A stretch of 64,000 nucleotides of DNA from Ramlibacter sp. Leaf400. GTDB taxonomy: Bacteria; Pseudomonadota; Gammaproteobacteria; Burkholderiales; Burkholderiaceae_C. The notes under the pieces were generated by a model. It was not told the origin of the DNA. It did no database searches and worked only from the letters and a program-made list of their open reading frames with translations. A program made the position numbers and the translations under genes. This document shows, piece by piece, positions 33,824-44,657 of this stretch. The number at the start of each line of letters is the position of its first letter. The stretch's first letter is position 1. Where the stretch lies: the NCBI RefSeq assembly GCF_001424545.1, contig NZ_LMQL01000003.1, positions 1 to 64,000 of the forward strand. The letters are read 5' to 3'.

Positions 33824-34824
33824 TCGAGGGCAGCTTCCACACCGAGTTCCCGCTGGGCGACGCCAGCCGGGTCGGCGAAGCACGCCGGCACGCGGCGCGC
33901 CTGGCGCTGGAGTGCGGGCTGGAGGAGCTGGCGGCCGGGCGGCTGGCGATCATCGTCACCGAACTGGCCAACAACCTGTACCGGCACGCCTCGCGCGGAC
34001 GCCTGCTGCTCACGGGCCGGCCCGCCGAGCGCGAAGTCGAGGTGCTGGCCATCGACCACGGCCCCGGCATCGCCGACGTCGACCGCAGCCTGGGCGACGG
34101 CTATTCGACCGGCGGCACGCCGGGCACCGGCCTGGGCGCCGTGCGCCGGCTGGCCTCGTCCTTCGACGTCCATTCGTCCGTGCCCGAGGGCAGCGTCGTG
34201 CTGGCCCGCGTGCGCAGCGCCGAAGCGCGCAAGCCGTCCAGCGCTTTCTGCACCGGCGCGGTGTCGCTGCCCAAGCCCGGTGAAGTGGTCTGCGGCGACG
34301 CCTGGGCCTTCGCGCTGGAAGGCCCGCGGGCGGCCGTGCTGGTGGCCGACGGCCTGGGCCACGGGCCCGATGCGGCCGCGGCGTCCGCCGCCGCGGTCGA
34401 GGCCTTCCGCGCCGAACCTTTCGCTCCGCCGCGCCGCCAGCTGGAGCGCATCCACGCCCAGCTGCGCTCCACCCGCGGCGCCGCCGTCACCGTGGTGCAC
34501 GCCGACGCCGAAGCGGGCACCGTGCGCATCGTGGGCGCGGGCAACGTGATGGGCCGCATCGTCACCGGCACCGAGGACCGCACCCTGCTCACGCAGCACG
34601 GCACCGCCGGCGTGAGCATGCGCACGCCCGAGGAGGCCGTGGTGCCCTGGCCGGCCCATGCCCTGCTGTTCCTGTGCAGCGACGGCATCGAGACCCGCTG
34701 GAAGCCCGAGACGCTGCGTCCCGTGCTCGGGCGCGACCCGGCCGTGGCGGCCGCCCTGCTGGTGCGCGAGCACTGCCGCGGCCGCGACGACGCCACCGTG
34801 GCCGTGCTGCGCAGGAAGGATTGA
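33814..34824 (+). CDS. RsbT-like ATPase fused to SpoIIE/RsbX-type phosphatase
   Basis: A 336-residue two-domain protein. Residues about 15-135 are a second GHKL ATPase (N box VTELANNLYRHASRG, then IDHGPGIAD and GTGLGAVRRL). Residues about 145-335 are a PP2C-like SpoIIE phosphatase with metal-binding aspartates in VVCGDAW, VLVADGLGHGPDA, CSDGIET and GRDDATVAV. By analogy with RsbX it would remove phosphates from RsbR and RsbS and reset the stressosome, with the kinase-like half perhaps binding the same scaffold. It overlaps rsbT by 10 bases, and the next gene starts two bases after its stop. Confidence 0.88.
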   Translation: MEVIEGSFHTEFPLGDASRVGEARRHAARLALECGLEELAAGRLAIIVTELANNLYRHASRGRLLLTGRPAEREVEVLAIDHGPGIADVDRSLGDGYSTGGTPGTGLGAVRRLASSFDVHSSVPEGSVVLARVRSAEARKPSSAFCTGAVSLPKPGEVVCGDAWAFALEGPRAAVLVADGLGHGPDAAAASAAAVEAFRAEPFAPPRRQLERIHAQLRSTRGAAVTVVHADAEAGTVRIVGAGNVMGRIVTGTEDRTLLTQHGTAGVSMRTPEEAVVPWPAHALLFLCSDGIETRWKPETLRPVLGRDPAVAAALLVREHCRGRDDATVAVLRRKD

Positions 34825-34826
34825 AC

Positions 34827-35685
34827 ATGGCCGACACGCCGTCCGACCCCGCCAGCCTCGCCAAGGCGCTCGAGGACAGCCGGCGCGAGTCGCACGAACT
34901 GCGCTCCGAGCTGGAAGAGACCAACCGCGGCGTGCTGGCCCTGTACGCCGAGCTGGACGCGCAGGCCGAGCAGCTGCGCGAGGCCACCGCGCTCAAGAGC
35001 CGGTTCCTGGCCTACATGAGCCACGAGTTCCGCACGCCGATCAACGCCATCCGCAGCATCGCCCGCCTGATGGCCGACGGCGTCGACGGCCCGCTCACCG
35101 AGGAACAGCACAAGCAGGTCGGCTTCATCCAGACCGCCGCCACCGAGTTCGCCGAGATGGTGGACGACCTGCTCGACCTGGCCAAGGTGGAGGCCGGGCG
35201 CGTGGAGATCTCGCCCGCGTGGTTCGAGATGGTGGACCTGTTCTCCGCGCTGCGCGGCATGTTCAAGCCGGTGCTCACCAACCCGGAGGTGAACCTCGTC
35301 TTCGAGGAGCCGCACGGGGTGCCCAAGCTCTACACCGACGACCGCAAGCTGTCGCAGATCCTGCGCAACTTCATCTCCAACGCGCTCAAGTTCACGCCCC
35401 GCGGCGAGGTGCGCGTAAGCGCCACCTGCGTGGGCGACCGCGTGACCTTCTCGGTGGCCGACACCGGCATCGGCATCGCGCCGGAGTTCCACCAGACCAT
35501 CTTCGAGGACTTCGCCCAGGTCAAGTCGCCGCTGCAGAAGCGCCTGCGCGGCACCGGGCTGGGCCTGGCGCTGTCCAAGCGCCTGGCCGGCGTGCTGGGC
35601 GGCATGGTCGACATGCAAAGCGAGCCCGGCGTGGGCTCGACCTTCTCGCTGACCATCCCGGTGCGCCTGGAGCAGCCCCAGGACA

Positions 35686-35693
<8 letters not shown>
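34827..35693 (+). CDS. sensor histidine kinase of the stressosome operon
   Basis: A 288-residue cytoplasmic kinase. A coiled-coil N-terminus (about 10-55, rich in leucine, glutamate and arginine) leads to HisKA with H66 in YMSHEFRTPINAI, then HATPase (N box FISNALKFTP, G1 ADTGIGIAP, G2 GTGLGLALSKRLAG). It has no sensory domain of its own, which suggests that the input comes from the stressosome, perhaps through released RsbT. It starts two bases after the phosphatase stop and overlaps the following hybrid kinase by eight bases, so both are very likely produced together. Confidence 0.88.
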
Positions 35694-37689
<1,996 letters not shown>

Positions 37690-37699
37690 TCCGCGGCGT

Positions 37700-37732
37700 C
37701 CTACAGGGCGCGCCGCAGAGCCTGCCTAGGAT
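37700..37732 (+). promoter_or_regulatory. CCTACA-N21-TAGGAT promoter-like motif
   Basis: CCTACA at 37700-37705 (in GCGTCCTACAGGGCGC) and TAGGAT at 37727-37732, 21 bases apart, 34 bases before the DUF3606 ATG and only 11 bases after the stop of the stressosome operon. Both halves and the spacing match the motif upstream of rsbR. Confidence 0.58.
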
Positions 37733-37766
37733 GGCCGGCAACAGCATCCAACGGGAAATCCCACCC

Positions 37767-37976
37767 ATGTCCGGCAGCAGCAATCCGACCGCAGCGAAGG
37801 TCGAACACATCGACGTCACGTACGACTGGGAGTTGTGCGTGTGGGCGCGCCACTTCAACACCAGCGAGAAGAGCGTCAAGGAAGCGGTGGCCGCCGTCGG
37901 CAACCGGGCCGACCGGGTGCGCGACCATCTGGCGACGAGGCGCGACCGGGCCAGCGAACGGCCGAGCTCGCGCTGA
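37767..37976 (+). CDS. DUF3606 domain protein
   Basis: A 69-residue protein. The VTYDWELCVWARHFNTS segment followed by KSVKEAVAAVGNRADRVRDHL is the DUF3606 pattern, a small helical domain of unknown function found mainly in proteobacteria. It is soluble and lacks a signal peptide. It sits directly behind the stressosome operon and carries the same CCTACA-N21 motif in front, so it may be a stress-induced target gene. Weak ribosome site (GGGAAA). Confidence 0.8.
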   Translation: MSGSSNPTAAKVEHIDVTYDWELCVWARHFNTSEKSVKEAVAAVGNRADRVRDHLATRRDRASERPSSR

Positions 37977-38144
37977 CGACACTGCGCGTCGCGGCAGCAG
38001 CGCCGCTGATGCGTTCATCGCGTACAGCAGGGTTCGTAACACTCAGCCATATCTGCAAGATTTGCCGGGGCGGCCGCAACACCTGAGCCGCCCGGGCCGG
38101 TCGATGATGGCCTGGCGGCATCGGGCCGCGGAGAAGGCGGCAAC

Positions 38145-38723
38145 ATGAACCAGCGGCCGGATGAGCGCGACCGGGTTCCGCCCGGCATCGAGGATGCGAG
38201 TGCCGTGGCATGGCGCGAGTACGAAGCCGCGTGCGCGGCGCTGGACCGGCAGATCGCCCTGTGGCGCGAGAGCGCCGCCGCCACCGCACGGGAGGTGCTG
38301 CGCAAGGCGGCCAGCCGCCAGCCCGGCGATGCCTCGCTGCGGGCGGTGGCCGTGTCGGCGCTGCGCCCGCGGCCGGTGTCCGGCGCGCGGCACCGGGTCA
38401 TCACCGTGGACCACGTGGTGCAGCTGGCGCGCTTCCGGGGCCGTGTCTGCCCCCAGCCCGGGCCCTGGCGCTGCGTGCACCTGCTGCTGCCCAAGGCGCG
38501 CGAGGACGGCCGCATCGTGCAGGCGCCGGCGCCAATCGCCGCGCACGCCTGGAACCAGACGCCCGACCTGCGCAAGCAGCTCACGCTGCGCGCCCAGATC
38601 GAATGGGCCGAGCGCCACGGCGCGCTGGAGCGCCTGCACGACTGCCTGGCGGCGCTGCGCGAGCAGGACTGGCACCACCTGTCGCTGCTGGCCTGGCCGG
38701 CGCTGGAGCGGCCGCAGGACTAG
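38145..38723 (+). CDS. hypothetical protein
   Basis: A 192-residue soluble protein with a helical N-terminal half (about 20-60) and a mixed C-terminal half. There are no transmembrane segments, cysteine clusters or recognised motifs. Several tryptophan/histidine pairs (DWHHLSLLAWP at the end) may mark a conserved C-terminus. Its end overlaps the convergent MFS gene by four bases. A weak ribosome site (GGCGG) precedes the ATG. I cannot assign a family. Confidence 0.6.
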   Translation: MNQRPDERDRVPPGIEDASAVAWREYEAACAALDRQIALWRESAAATAREVLRKAASRQPGDASLRAVAVSALRPRPVSGARHRVITVDHVVQLARFRGRVCPQPGPWRCVHLLLPKAREDGRIVQAPAPIAAHAWNQTPDLRKQLTLRAQIEWAERHGALERLHDCLAALREQDWHHLSLLAWPALERPQD

Positions 38724-39964
38724 GCCTTGCGGCCGGGCGACGGGGCGCGCTTCGCGGCGTCGCCGCCCTCACCTGCTGGAACGGCCGAAGCGCTGCGCAC
38801 CGTCCATGTGAACACCGCCGCCGCCAGCACGCCGAGCGCGGCCAGCGCCAGCAGCAAACCATTCGATCCCGCACCCGCGAGCACCAGGGCCGCGGCGATC
38901 GGCCCGACGGCCTTGGCCAGCTGCACCGGCGTGGCCAGCGCGCCATTGATCGCGCCGTAGGCCTGGCCGCCATACAGCTCGCGCGGGATCGCGCCCCGCA
39001 CGATGGTCATCACGCCGTTGCTCGCTCCGTACAGGAGCGCGAACACGGCCAGCACGGCGAAAGCGCTTCCCGGCGCCAGCAGCAGCACCAGGGCCGCGGG
39101 CAGCAGCCAGCAGGCCAGCACGCCCACCCGCGCCGCGGTCTGGTGGCGCAGCCACGTGTACTCCAGCACCCGGCCCAGCACCTGCATCGGCCCGACCATC
39201 GCACCGATCCAGGCCGCGTGGGTCGCCGACAGGCCCTTGCCCTGCAGCAGGCCCAGGAGATGAACCGACATCGCCGAGAACACCAGCGCATTGCCCGTGA
39301 ACGCCGCGGCCAGCCCGTAGAACCGGGGATCGCGCAGCGCGCCGCGCAGCGGATGGACGGGCCGCTCGTGGCGCGGCGCGGCGGCGGGCGCGGCGGGCAG
39401 CAGGGCCAGGTGCACCGGCACGCACACCAGCAGGTTCACGGCCGCCAGCACCCACAGCGCGACCTGCCAGTCCCAGCGGTCCACCAGCGCCTGGGTGAGC
39501 GGCCAGAACACCGTGCTGGCGAAGCCGCCGAACAGCGTCAGCACCGTGATCGCCTTGCGCTGGCCCTCGCGGAAGACTTGCGCGAGCACCGCGAAGGCCG
39601 GGTCGTAGAGCGTGGCCGCCATCACCGCGCCCAGGGCCATCCACACCAGGTACAGCTGCGGCACGCTGTCCACCCAGGGCAGCACGGCCAGCAGGGCCGC
39701 GCCCGCGAGCGAGCCCGCCGTCATCACCCCGCGCCCGCCGAACCGGTCGACCAGCGCGCCCACCGGCGCCGAGGCCAGGCCCGTCACCAGCAGGGCGGCG
39801 GAGAACGCGCCGACCACCACCGCCTTGGGCGCGCGAACGGCGAGGCCCAGCGGCTCGATCAGGACCGCGAAGGCGTAATAGAACGAGCCCCACGCGATGA
39901 TCTGCGTGAGGCCGAGGGCGAAGACCAGCCGCCAGGGCTGCGGCTCGGGGGTGGTGGCTTCCAT
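38720..39964 (-). CDS. major facilitator superfamily transporter
   Basis: A 414-residue MFS protein with twelve predicted transmembrane helices. The loop between helices 2 and 3 carries the shortened signature GALVDRFGGRGVM. The N-terminal GLTQIIAWGSFYYAFAVL segment is frequent in a betaproteobacterial MFS group of unknown substrate. I chose the ATG at 39964 because the frame upstream runs through the palindromic repeat at 40008. The C-terminus ends in a charged tail. It stands alone on the minus strand, so no pathway can be inferred. Confidence 0.88.
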   Translation of the reverse strand: MEATTPEPQPWRLVFALGLTQIIAWGSFYYAFAVLIEPLGLAVRAPKAVVVGAFSAALLVTGLASAPVGALVDRFGGRGVMTAGSLAGAALLAVLPWVDSVPQLYLVWMALGAVMAATLYDPAFAVLAQVFREGQRKAITVLTLFGGFASTVFWPLTQALVDRWDWQVALWVLAAVNLLVCVPVHLALLPAAPAAAPRHERPVHPLRGALRDPRFYGLAAAFTGNALVFSAMSVHLLGLLQGKGLSATHAAWIGAMVGPMQVLGRVLEYTWLRHQTAARVGVLACWLLPAALVLLLAPGSAFAVLAVFALLYGASNGVMTIVRGAIPRELYGGQAYGAINGALATPVQLAKAVGPIAAALVLAGAGSNGLLLALAALGVLAAAVFTWTVRSASAVPAGEGGDAAKRAPSPGRKA

Positions 39965-40007
39965 GGCTTGGGCGATGGGAGAAGTATGGAGGAGCCAGGG
40001 CCACCAC

Positions 40008-40037
40008 CCGTCATCCCCGCCTCCGCGGGAATGACGG
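40008..40037. repeat. REP-like palindrome, single unit
   Basis: One unit of the palindromic family (CCGTCATCCCCGC then GCGGGAATGACGG) between two divergent genes. The arms 40008-40020 and 40025-40037 pair with one mismatch. Confidence 0.8.
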
Positions 40038-40149
40038 ATCGAGGCGGTGCCAGACCACCCGCGGCACGCCACCGCCGAGCCGCCCCGCCTGACACCCGCA
40101 TGCGGCATCCCCGCACATCCGCCATCGCCGCCCCGTCCTAGGCTGAGGC

Positions 40150-40986
40150 ATGCGCCCGGTCCTGCTCCGCCTGCTGCTGCCCGCCACGGCCGCGCTGGCC
40201 GCGGGCCTGGCCTGGCCGCAGCCGCAGCCGAACGCGCCCGCCGCCACCCTGCCCGGCGTGACGATCAGCTCCAAGGGCAATCCTGACCCGGTCGAGAAGT
40301 CCTACCGCCGCATGGTGCGCGGCATGGACCTGTTCGAGCGCCGCCGCGAGATGTCGCCGCAGGGCGAGCTGCGTTTCAAGCTGCTGCCGCGCAAACCCGG
40401 CGTGAGCCTGGACCGGCTGGAGCTGCTGGTGCTGGGCAAGACCGTGGAGACACCCATCCCGGTGGCGCCCGACCGCACCTTCGTCCTGGCACGCCAGTCG
40501 AAAGCCTGGGACGAGAACGCGATGGTGACGCCCGACCGCAAGGCGCTCACCATGACCTGGCGCGCCGAGGTGCGCACGCCCGGCCTGCCGCCCGGCACGC
40601 GCCGCCTGGGCGACCTGCGGCTGGAATGCATGGTGGGCATGGAGGCGGGCCTGTACTCCAACAGCCCCTCGTTCATCACGCGCATCTTCAGCGAGATCTC
40701 CAGCACGCCGGCGTACTGCGACAACCCGGAGAACCGCTACCTGTTCTTCGCCGACAAGCCGGTGTTCGGCGTGACGCTGGTCGCGGGCGGGCGCCGCGAG
40801 ATGGTCCCGGCCAGCCGCCTGTACGCCGCGGCGATCGACACGCCGACGCTGGCGCAGGAACTGTCGTTCTGCGACTGCGAGATGCTGCTGGACCGCACCT
40901 ACTTCCTGCCGCTGGGCGACCGCAGCTGGCCGGACGACACGCTGGTGCAGTTCGACTTCATGGAGGACGCCGATGCGCGCCGCTAG
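40150..40986 (+). CDS. secreted protein of unknown function
   Basis: A 278-residue exported protein with a signal peptide (about 1-20, cleavage after LAAGLA or nearby) and a mostly beta mature part. It contains five cysteines, in LECMV, YCDNP, FCDCEM, so disulfides are possible. No enzyme motif is visible. A TAGGCT hexamer at 40139-40144 lies five bases before the ATG, and no ribosome site is seen, so the transcript may be leaderless. It overlaps the following lipoprotein gene by 14 bases, so they form an operon. Confidence 0.65.
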   Translation: MRPVLLRLLLPATAALAAGLAWPQPQPNAPAATLPGVTISSKGNPDPVEKSYRRMVRGMDLFERRREMSPQGELRFKLLPRKPGVSLDRLELLVLGKTVETPIPVAPDRTFVLARQSKAWDENAMVTPDRKALTMTWRAEVRTPGLPPGTRRLGDLRLECMVGMEAGLYSNSPSFITRIFSEISSTPAYCDNPENRYLFFADKPVFGVTLVAGGRREMVPASRLYAAAIDTPTLAQELSFCDCEMLLDRTYFLPLGDRSWPDDTLVQFDFMEDADARR

Positions 40987-41314
40987 CCTGCTGCTCGCGG
41001 CGGCGCTGCTGGCCGGCTGCGCGGGACCGGCGATGCTCCCGTCCGGCGAACAGCGGCCGCCCTTCCGCGATCCCGCGCTCTCGGTGCCCGACGCCGCGCA
41101 GTGGCTGGCACCCGGCCGCACCACGCGGCAGGAGGTGCTGGAGCGCCTCGGGCCGGGCGAGGCCGTGCGCTTCGACACCGGCTACGAGGTCCGCGTCTGG
41201 CGGGCCAGGGCGCGCGACGACCGCACCGTGCCCGAACTGGTCGTGCTGTTCGATCCCGCCGGCGTGGTGCACAAGGTGCGCGCCCGGCCGTCTTACGGCG
41301 CGCCCCCGCGCTGA
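40973..41314 (+). CDS. small lipoprotein
   Basis: A 113-residue lipoprotein with a short signal peptide and lipobox LLAGC (Cys16). The mature part contains a segment APGRTTRQEVLERLGPGEAVRF that resembles the SmpA/OmlA (BamE-like) fold motif in which a small lipoprotein begins with a helix-turn and ends with a strand VVLFDPAGVVHKVR. This likeness is weak. It overlaps the upstream secreted protein gene by 14 bases and is likely to work with it in the envelope. Confidence 0.68.
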   Translation: MRAASLLLAAALLAGCAGPAMLPSGEQRPPFRDPALSVPDAAQWLAPGRTTRQEVLERLGPGEAVRFDTGYEVRVWRARARDDRTVPELVVLFDPAGVVHKVRARPSYGAPPR

Positions 41315-41377
41315 GCGTGCGGGTGCTACCCTCTGGCGCACATCCCAGCGAACCTCGACAAGAAAAGGAACCCGACG

Positions 41378-41800
41378 ATGCGCATCCTCTTCGCCGCCGA
41401 TGGCAGCAAGTTCACCAAGAAAGCCCTGGCCTTCCTCACCACCCACGAGTCCCTGGCCGGGCCCGATGGCGAGGTGATCGTGGTGAACGTGCAGCCGACG
41501 ATGCCGCCCCGGGTGCGCTCCATGGTCGGGGCCGCGGCGGTGACCAGCTACTACGAGGAAGAGGCCGCCAAGGTGATCGAGCCGATCCGGCGCTTCCTGG
41601 AGCGCAAGGGCATCGCCGCGCGCTGCGAGTGGAAGAGCGGCGAGGTCTCGGCCCAGATCATCGCCAGCGCCAACCGCTCGCGCGCGCACATGATCGTCAT
41701 GGGCACCCACGGGTACGGCGCGATCGGGCGCGCGGTGATGGGCAGCGTGGCCTCCCGCGTGCTGGCGGAGGCCGAGATTCCCGTGCTGCTGGTGAGGTAG
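41378..41800 (+). CDS. universal stress protein (UspA family)
   Basis: A 140-residue single Usp domain. The N-terminal strand MRILFAADGSKFTKKAL and the ATP-binding glycine motif GTHGYGAIGRAVMGSVASRVL (G-2x-G-9x-G-S/T type) are both present, so it probably binds ATP. Such proteins protect during starvation, oxidative or other stress by unknown means. AAGGAA lies seven bases before the ATG. It is a single gene; the sensory hybrid kinase ends 19 bases downstream on the other strand. Confidence 0.9.
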   Translation: MRILFAADGSKFTKKALAFLTTHESLAGPDGEVIVVNVQPTMPPRVRSMVGAAAVTSYYEEEAAKVIEPIRRFLERKGIAARCEWKSGEVSAQIIASANRSRAHMIVMGTHGYGAIGRAVMGSVASRVLAEAEIPVLLVR

Positions 41801-41818
41801 GCCCGCGGGCCGCCCGGC

Positions 41819-44293
41819 TCAGGCCTGGTGCAGCTGCGCCGCGGCCGCCGGCGAATCGGCCGGCGCTTCCAGCTGCCCCAGCACCTCCTCGAGCTGCACC
41901 ACGTCCACCGGCTTGGTCAGGTGCAGGTCGAAGCCGGCATGCGCCGCCCGCCGCCGGTCGGCGGCGGCGCCCCAGCCGGTCAGCGCCACCAGCTTGCAGG
42001 TGGCGACCTGCGGGTCGTCCGCCGCGCGCAACCGGCGCGCGACGTCGTAGCCGCTCATCCCCGGCAGGCCGATGTCCAGCAGCACGCAGTGCGGCCGGAA
42101 CTCGCCGGCCAGGGGCAGCGCGTCCTCGCCGGACAGCGCGGACCGCACCTCGTGGCCCAGCGTCTTGAGCAGGCCCGACAGGGTGTCGACCGCATCCGGG
42201 TTGTCGTCGACGACCAGCACGCGCAGGGGCGCGCGGCGGGCGCCGGCGGCCACCCGGTCCCGCGGCGCCACGGCCGCGCCGGCGACGATGCCCTGCGCCA
42301 GCAGGGGCAACGTCAGGGTGAACGTGCTGCCGTGCCCGGCGCCGCGGCTGGCGGCGGAGACGGCGCCGTCGTGGCGCTCGGCCAGCTGGCGCACCAGCGC
42401 CAGACCGATGCCCAGCCCGCCCTGCGACTGGGTGCGGCTGCGGTCCTCCTGCACGAACATCTCGAAGATGCGCGGCAGGATGTCGGGCGCGATGCCCGCG
42501 CCGGTGTCGGTCACCGTCAGCTGCGCGGCCGCGCCCTGCGTGCGCAGCTCCAGCGCGATGCGCCCGCCGGCCGGCGTGTACTTGGAGGCGTTGCCCAGCA
42601 GGTTGCCGACGACCTGGCTCAGGCGCACGGGGTCGCCCCGCACCCACACCGGCTCGGGCGGCAGCGCGAACGCCAGCTCCTGGCCCGCGGCTTCGACCGC
42701 GGGACGGCAGCTCTCCACGGCGGCCTCGGCGGCGGCCCGCAGGTCCATGCGCTCCAGCCGCAGCTGCACCTTGCCGGTGGTGATGCGGGCCAGGTCCATC
42801 AGGTCGTCGACCAGCCGCACCATGTGGGCGAGCTGCCGCTCCATGATCTGCATGGTGCGGTCCGCCATGGCCTGCGCCGGCCGCCGGTTCAGCAGGCTCA
42901 GGCCCGTGCGCAGCGGTGCCAGCGGATTGCGCAATTCGTGCGCCAGCACGGCCAGGAACTCGTCCTTGCGCCGGTCCTGCTCGCGCAGCCGCTCGTACAG
43001 CTGCGCCGTCTCGATGCTGGCCGCGGCCACCGCCGCCAGCTGCGCCAGCACCGCCTCGTCGGCTTCGGTGAACCCGCCTTCGTACTTGTCCGACAGCCGC
43101 ACCGTGCCCAGGGTCTCGCCGCCGGAGCCCATCAGGGGCAGCGCCAGGCCGGCCGGCAGGTGGGGCACCGTGCCCGCGTCGCGCCGGTCCGCGTACTTGT
43201 CGGACAGCGAGGCGGTCGTGACCGCCGGGGCGCCCTCGCCGGCGGCGGCGATCGAGGCCACCGCGGCGTGCGTGCCGATCACCTGGCGCGCCTCCTCGGT
43301 CAGCAGCGTCGCCACCGAGTCCACGGACAGCATGGCGTTCATCCGCCGCGAAGCGGAGGCGACCCGCGTCATCACCGAAGCCCGCAGCTGCTCGCGCTCC
43401 AGGTGCTCGCCCAGGCGCTCCTCGTAGAGCTTGAAGTCGGTCACGTCGCGCGTGGTGCCGGCCACCGCTTCCACGGTGCCGTCCGCGCCGATGACGGGCA
43501 CGAAGATGTAGTCGTAGATGCGCCGCCCGAACGCGCCTTCGAACGGCACCTGCCCCCGCACGGATTCGCGCGTGGCCTTCACGTGCTCGATCTCGCGGTC
43601 GTGCATCTCCGCGTGCCAGGGCTCGTAGCCCAGCTCCAGGCAGGTCTTGCCGATGGCGTCGTCCCAGGTGCGCCCCCACATGCGCAGCAGCACCTCGTTG
43701 GCGTAGACGAAGCGGTGGTCCAGGTCGAACACGTAGGCCAGGTCGGGCGTGTTCGCCAGGATGGTCTCGTAGATGCGCTTGCGCCGATCGGACTCCTCGC
43801 GCACGCGGGCCAGGTCGGCGGTGCGGTCCTGGGCGTCCAGCTGCGCGCCGATCATCTCGGCGAACAGCCGGAACATGCCGATCGTGGCCTCGTTCTTCAG
43901 GCGCGCGGGCGCGGGGTCGATGGCGCAGAGCGTGCCGAAGAAGCTGCCGTCGCGCCGCCGGATCGGCATCGAGATGTAGCTGCGGAAGCCGTATTTCGCC
44001 GGCGTGTGGTGGTCGCGGTAGAGCGGGTCCTCGCGCACGTCGTCGATCACCACGGCGTCGCCGCACTGGCGGATCTCGTGGCACAGGGTGGTCAGCAACT
44101 CGAGCTCGCCGCCGGGGACCAGGCCGAAGCCGATGTTGTCGCGCGCGGCGCAGCAGATCCACTGCCGGTCGGTGACGCGGGCCACGGCCGCGAACCCCAT
44201 GCCGGTGCTGAGGGTGACGACCTGCAGGATGTGGGGGACCGCCTCGATGGACCCGATGGCCGCGACGTCGGGGTGGACGGGGTCGCTGGGCAT
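41819..44293 (-). CDS. GAF-PAS-GAF hybrid histidine kinase
   Basis: An 824-residue cytoplasmic hybrid kinase. Domains in order: GAF (about 15-160, with the SYISMPIRRRDGSFFGTLCAID motif), PAS/PAC (about 175-305), a second GAF (about 325-445), HisKA with H452 in VLAHELRNPLAPL, HATPase (NLLGNASKYTP, TDTGAGIAP, GGLGIGLALVRQLAERHDG), and a C-terminal receiver with D740 in VLLDIGLPGMSG. The ATG at 44293 starts right at the first GAF; the longer upstream frame runs through the DUF3297 gene. Its kinase core and receiver closely resemble those of the protein at 53697, so the two are paralogues with different sensors. No output regulator is adjacent. Confidence 0.9.
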   Translation of the reverse strand: MPSDPVHPDVAAIGSIEAVPHILQVVTLSTGMGFAAVARVTDRQWICCAARDNIGFGLVPGGELELLTTLCHEIRQCGDAVVIDDVREDPLYRDHHTPAKYGFRSYISMPIRRRDGSFFGTLCAIDPAPARLKNEATIGMFRLFAEMIGAQLDAQDRTADLARVREESDRRKRIYETILANTPDLAYVFDLDHRFVYANEVLLRMWGRTWDDAIGKTCLELGYEPWHAEMHDREIEHVKATRESVRGQVPFEGAFGRRIYDYIFVPVIGADGTVEAVAGTTRDVTDFKLYEERLGEHLEREQLRASVMTRVASASRRMNAMLSVDSVATLLTEEARQVIGTHAAVASIAAAGEGAPAVTTASLSDKYADRRDAGTVPHLPAGLALPLMGSGGETLGTVRLSDKYEGGFTEADEAVLAQLAAVAAASIETAQLYERLREQDRRKDEFLAVLAHELRNPLAPLRTGLSLLNRRPAQAMADRTMQIMERQLAHMVRLVDDLMDLARITTGKVQLRLERMDLRAAAEAAVESCRPAVEAAGQELAFALPPEPVWVRGDPVRLSQVVGNLLGNASKYTPAGGRIALELRTQGAAAQLTVTDTGAGIAPDILPRIFEMFVQEDRSRTQSQGGLGIGLALVRQLAERHDGAVSAASRGAGHGSTFTLTLPLLAQGIVAGAAVAPRDRVAAGARRAPLRVLVVDDNPDAVDTLSGLLKTLGHEVRSALSGEDALPLAGEFRPHCVLLDIGLPGMSGYDVARRLRAADDPQVATCKLVALTGWGAAADRRRAAHAGFDLHLTKPVDVVQLEEVLGQLEAPADSPAAAAQLHQA

Positions 44294-44361
44294 GGTGGAG
44301 GCGAGTTTATCGGCGGCGCAACCGGGCACGAACTCATCCGTGGTCCGCCGACCGGAATCCG

Positions 44362-44613
44362 TCAGCTTCGGTAGAAAGCCTCCACCTTGCCCTTGAGCTT
44401 GATCATCAGGGGCTGGCCGCGCCGGTCCACGGTCTTGCCGGCCGGCACCCGGATCCAGCCTTCGCTGATGCAGTACTCCTCGACGTCGGCGCGTTCCTTG
44501 CCGTTGAAGCGGATGCCCACGTCGTGCTCGAACACGGCCGCGAGGTGGTGCGGGCTGCGCGGGTCGATCGAGAGGCGGTCGGGCAGGTCGGGGCGGGATT
44601 TGGCTTCTTCCAT
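44362..44613 (-). CDS. DUF3297 family protein
   Basis: An 83-residue protein of the DUF3297 family, recognised from LPDRLSIDPRSPHH, FEHDVGIRFNGKER and VEEYCISEGWIRVPAGKT. Function is unknown; the family is small, soluble and conserved in many Gram-negative bacteria. A CAGAAT hexamer (44627-44622 on the minus strand) lies eight bases before the ATG and could be its -10. The gene diverges from the crotonase gene. Confidence 0.9.
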   Translation of the reverse strand: MEEAKSRPDLPDRLSIDPRSPHHLAAVFEHDVGIRFNGKERADVEEYCISEGWIRVPAGKTVDRRGQPLMIKLKGKVEAFYRS

Positions 44614-44657
44614 GGGGCGCTATTCTGCGATGGCCCGCCCACTCCCCCGATTCGCCC

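Noticed and set aside
32189-34824. Sigma-B partner-switch operon
   Set aside because: RsbU, RsbV, RsbW and sigma-B genes are absent; the operon continues into histidine kinases instead.
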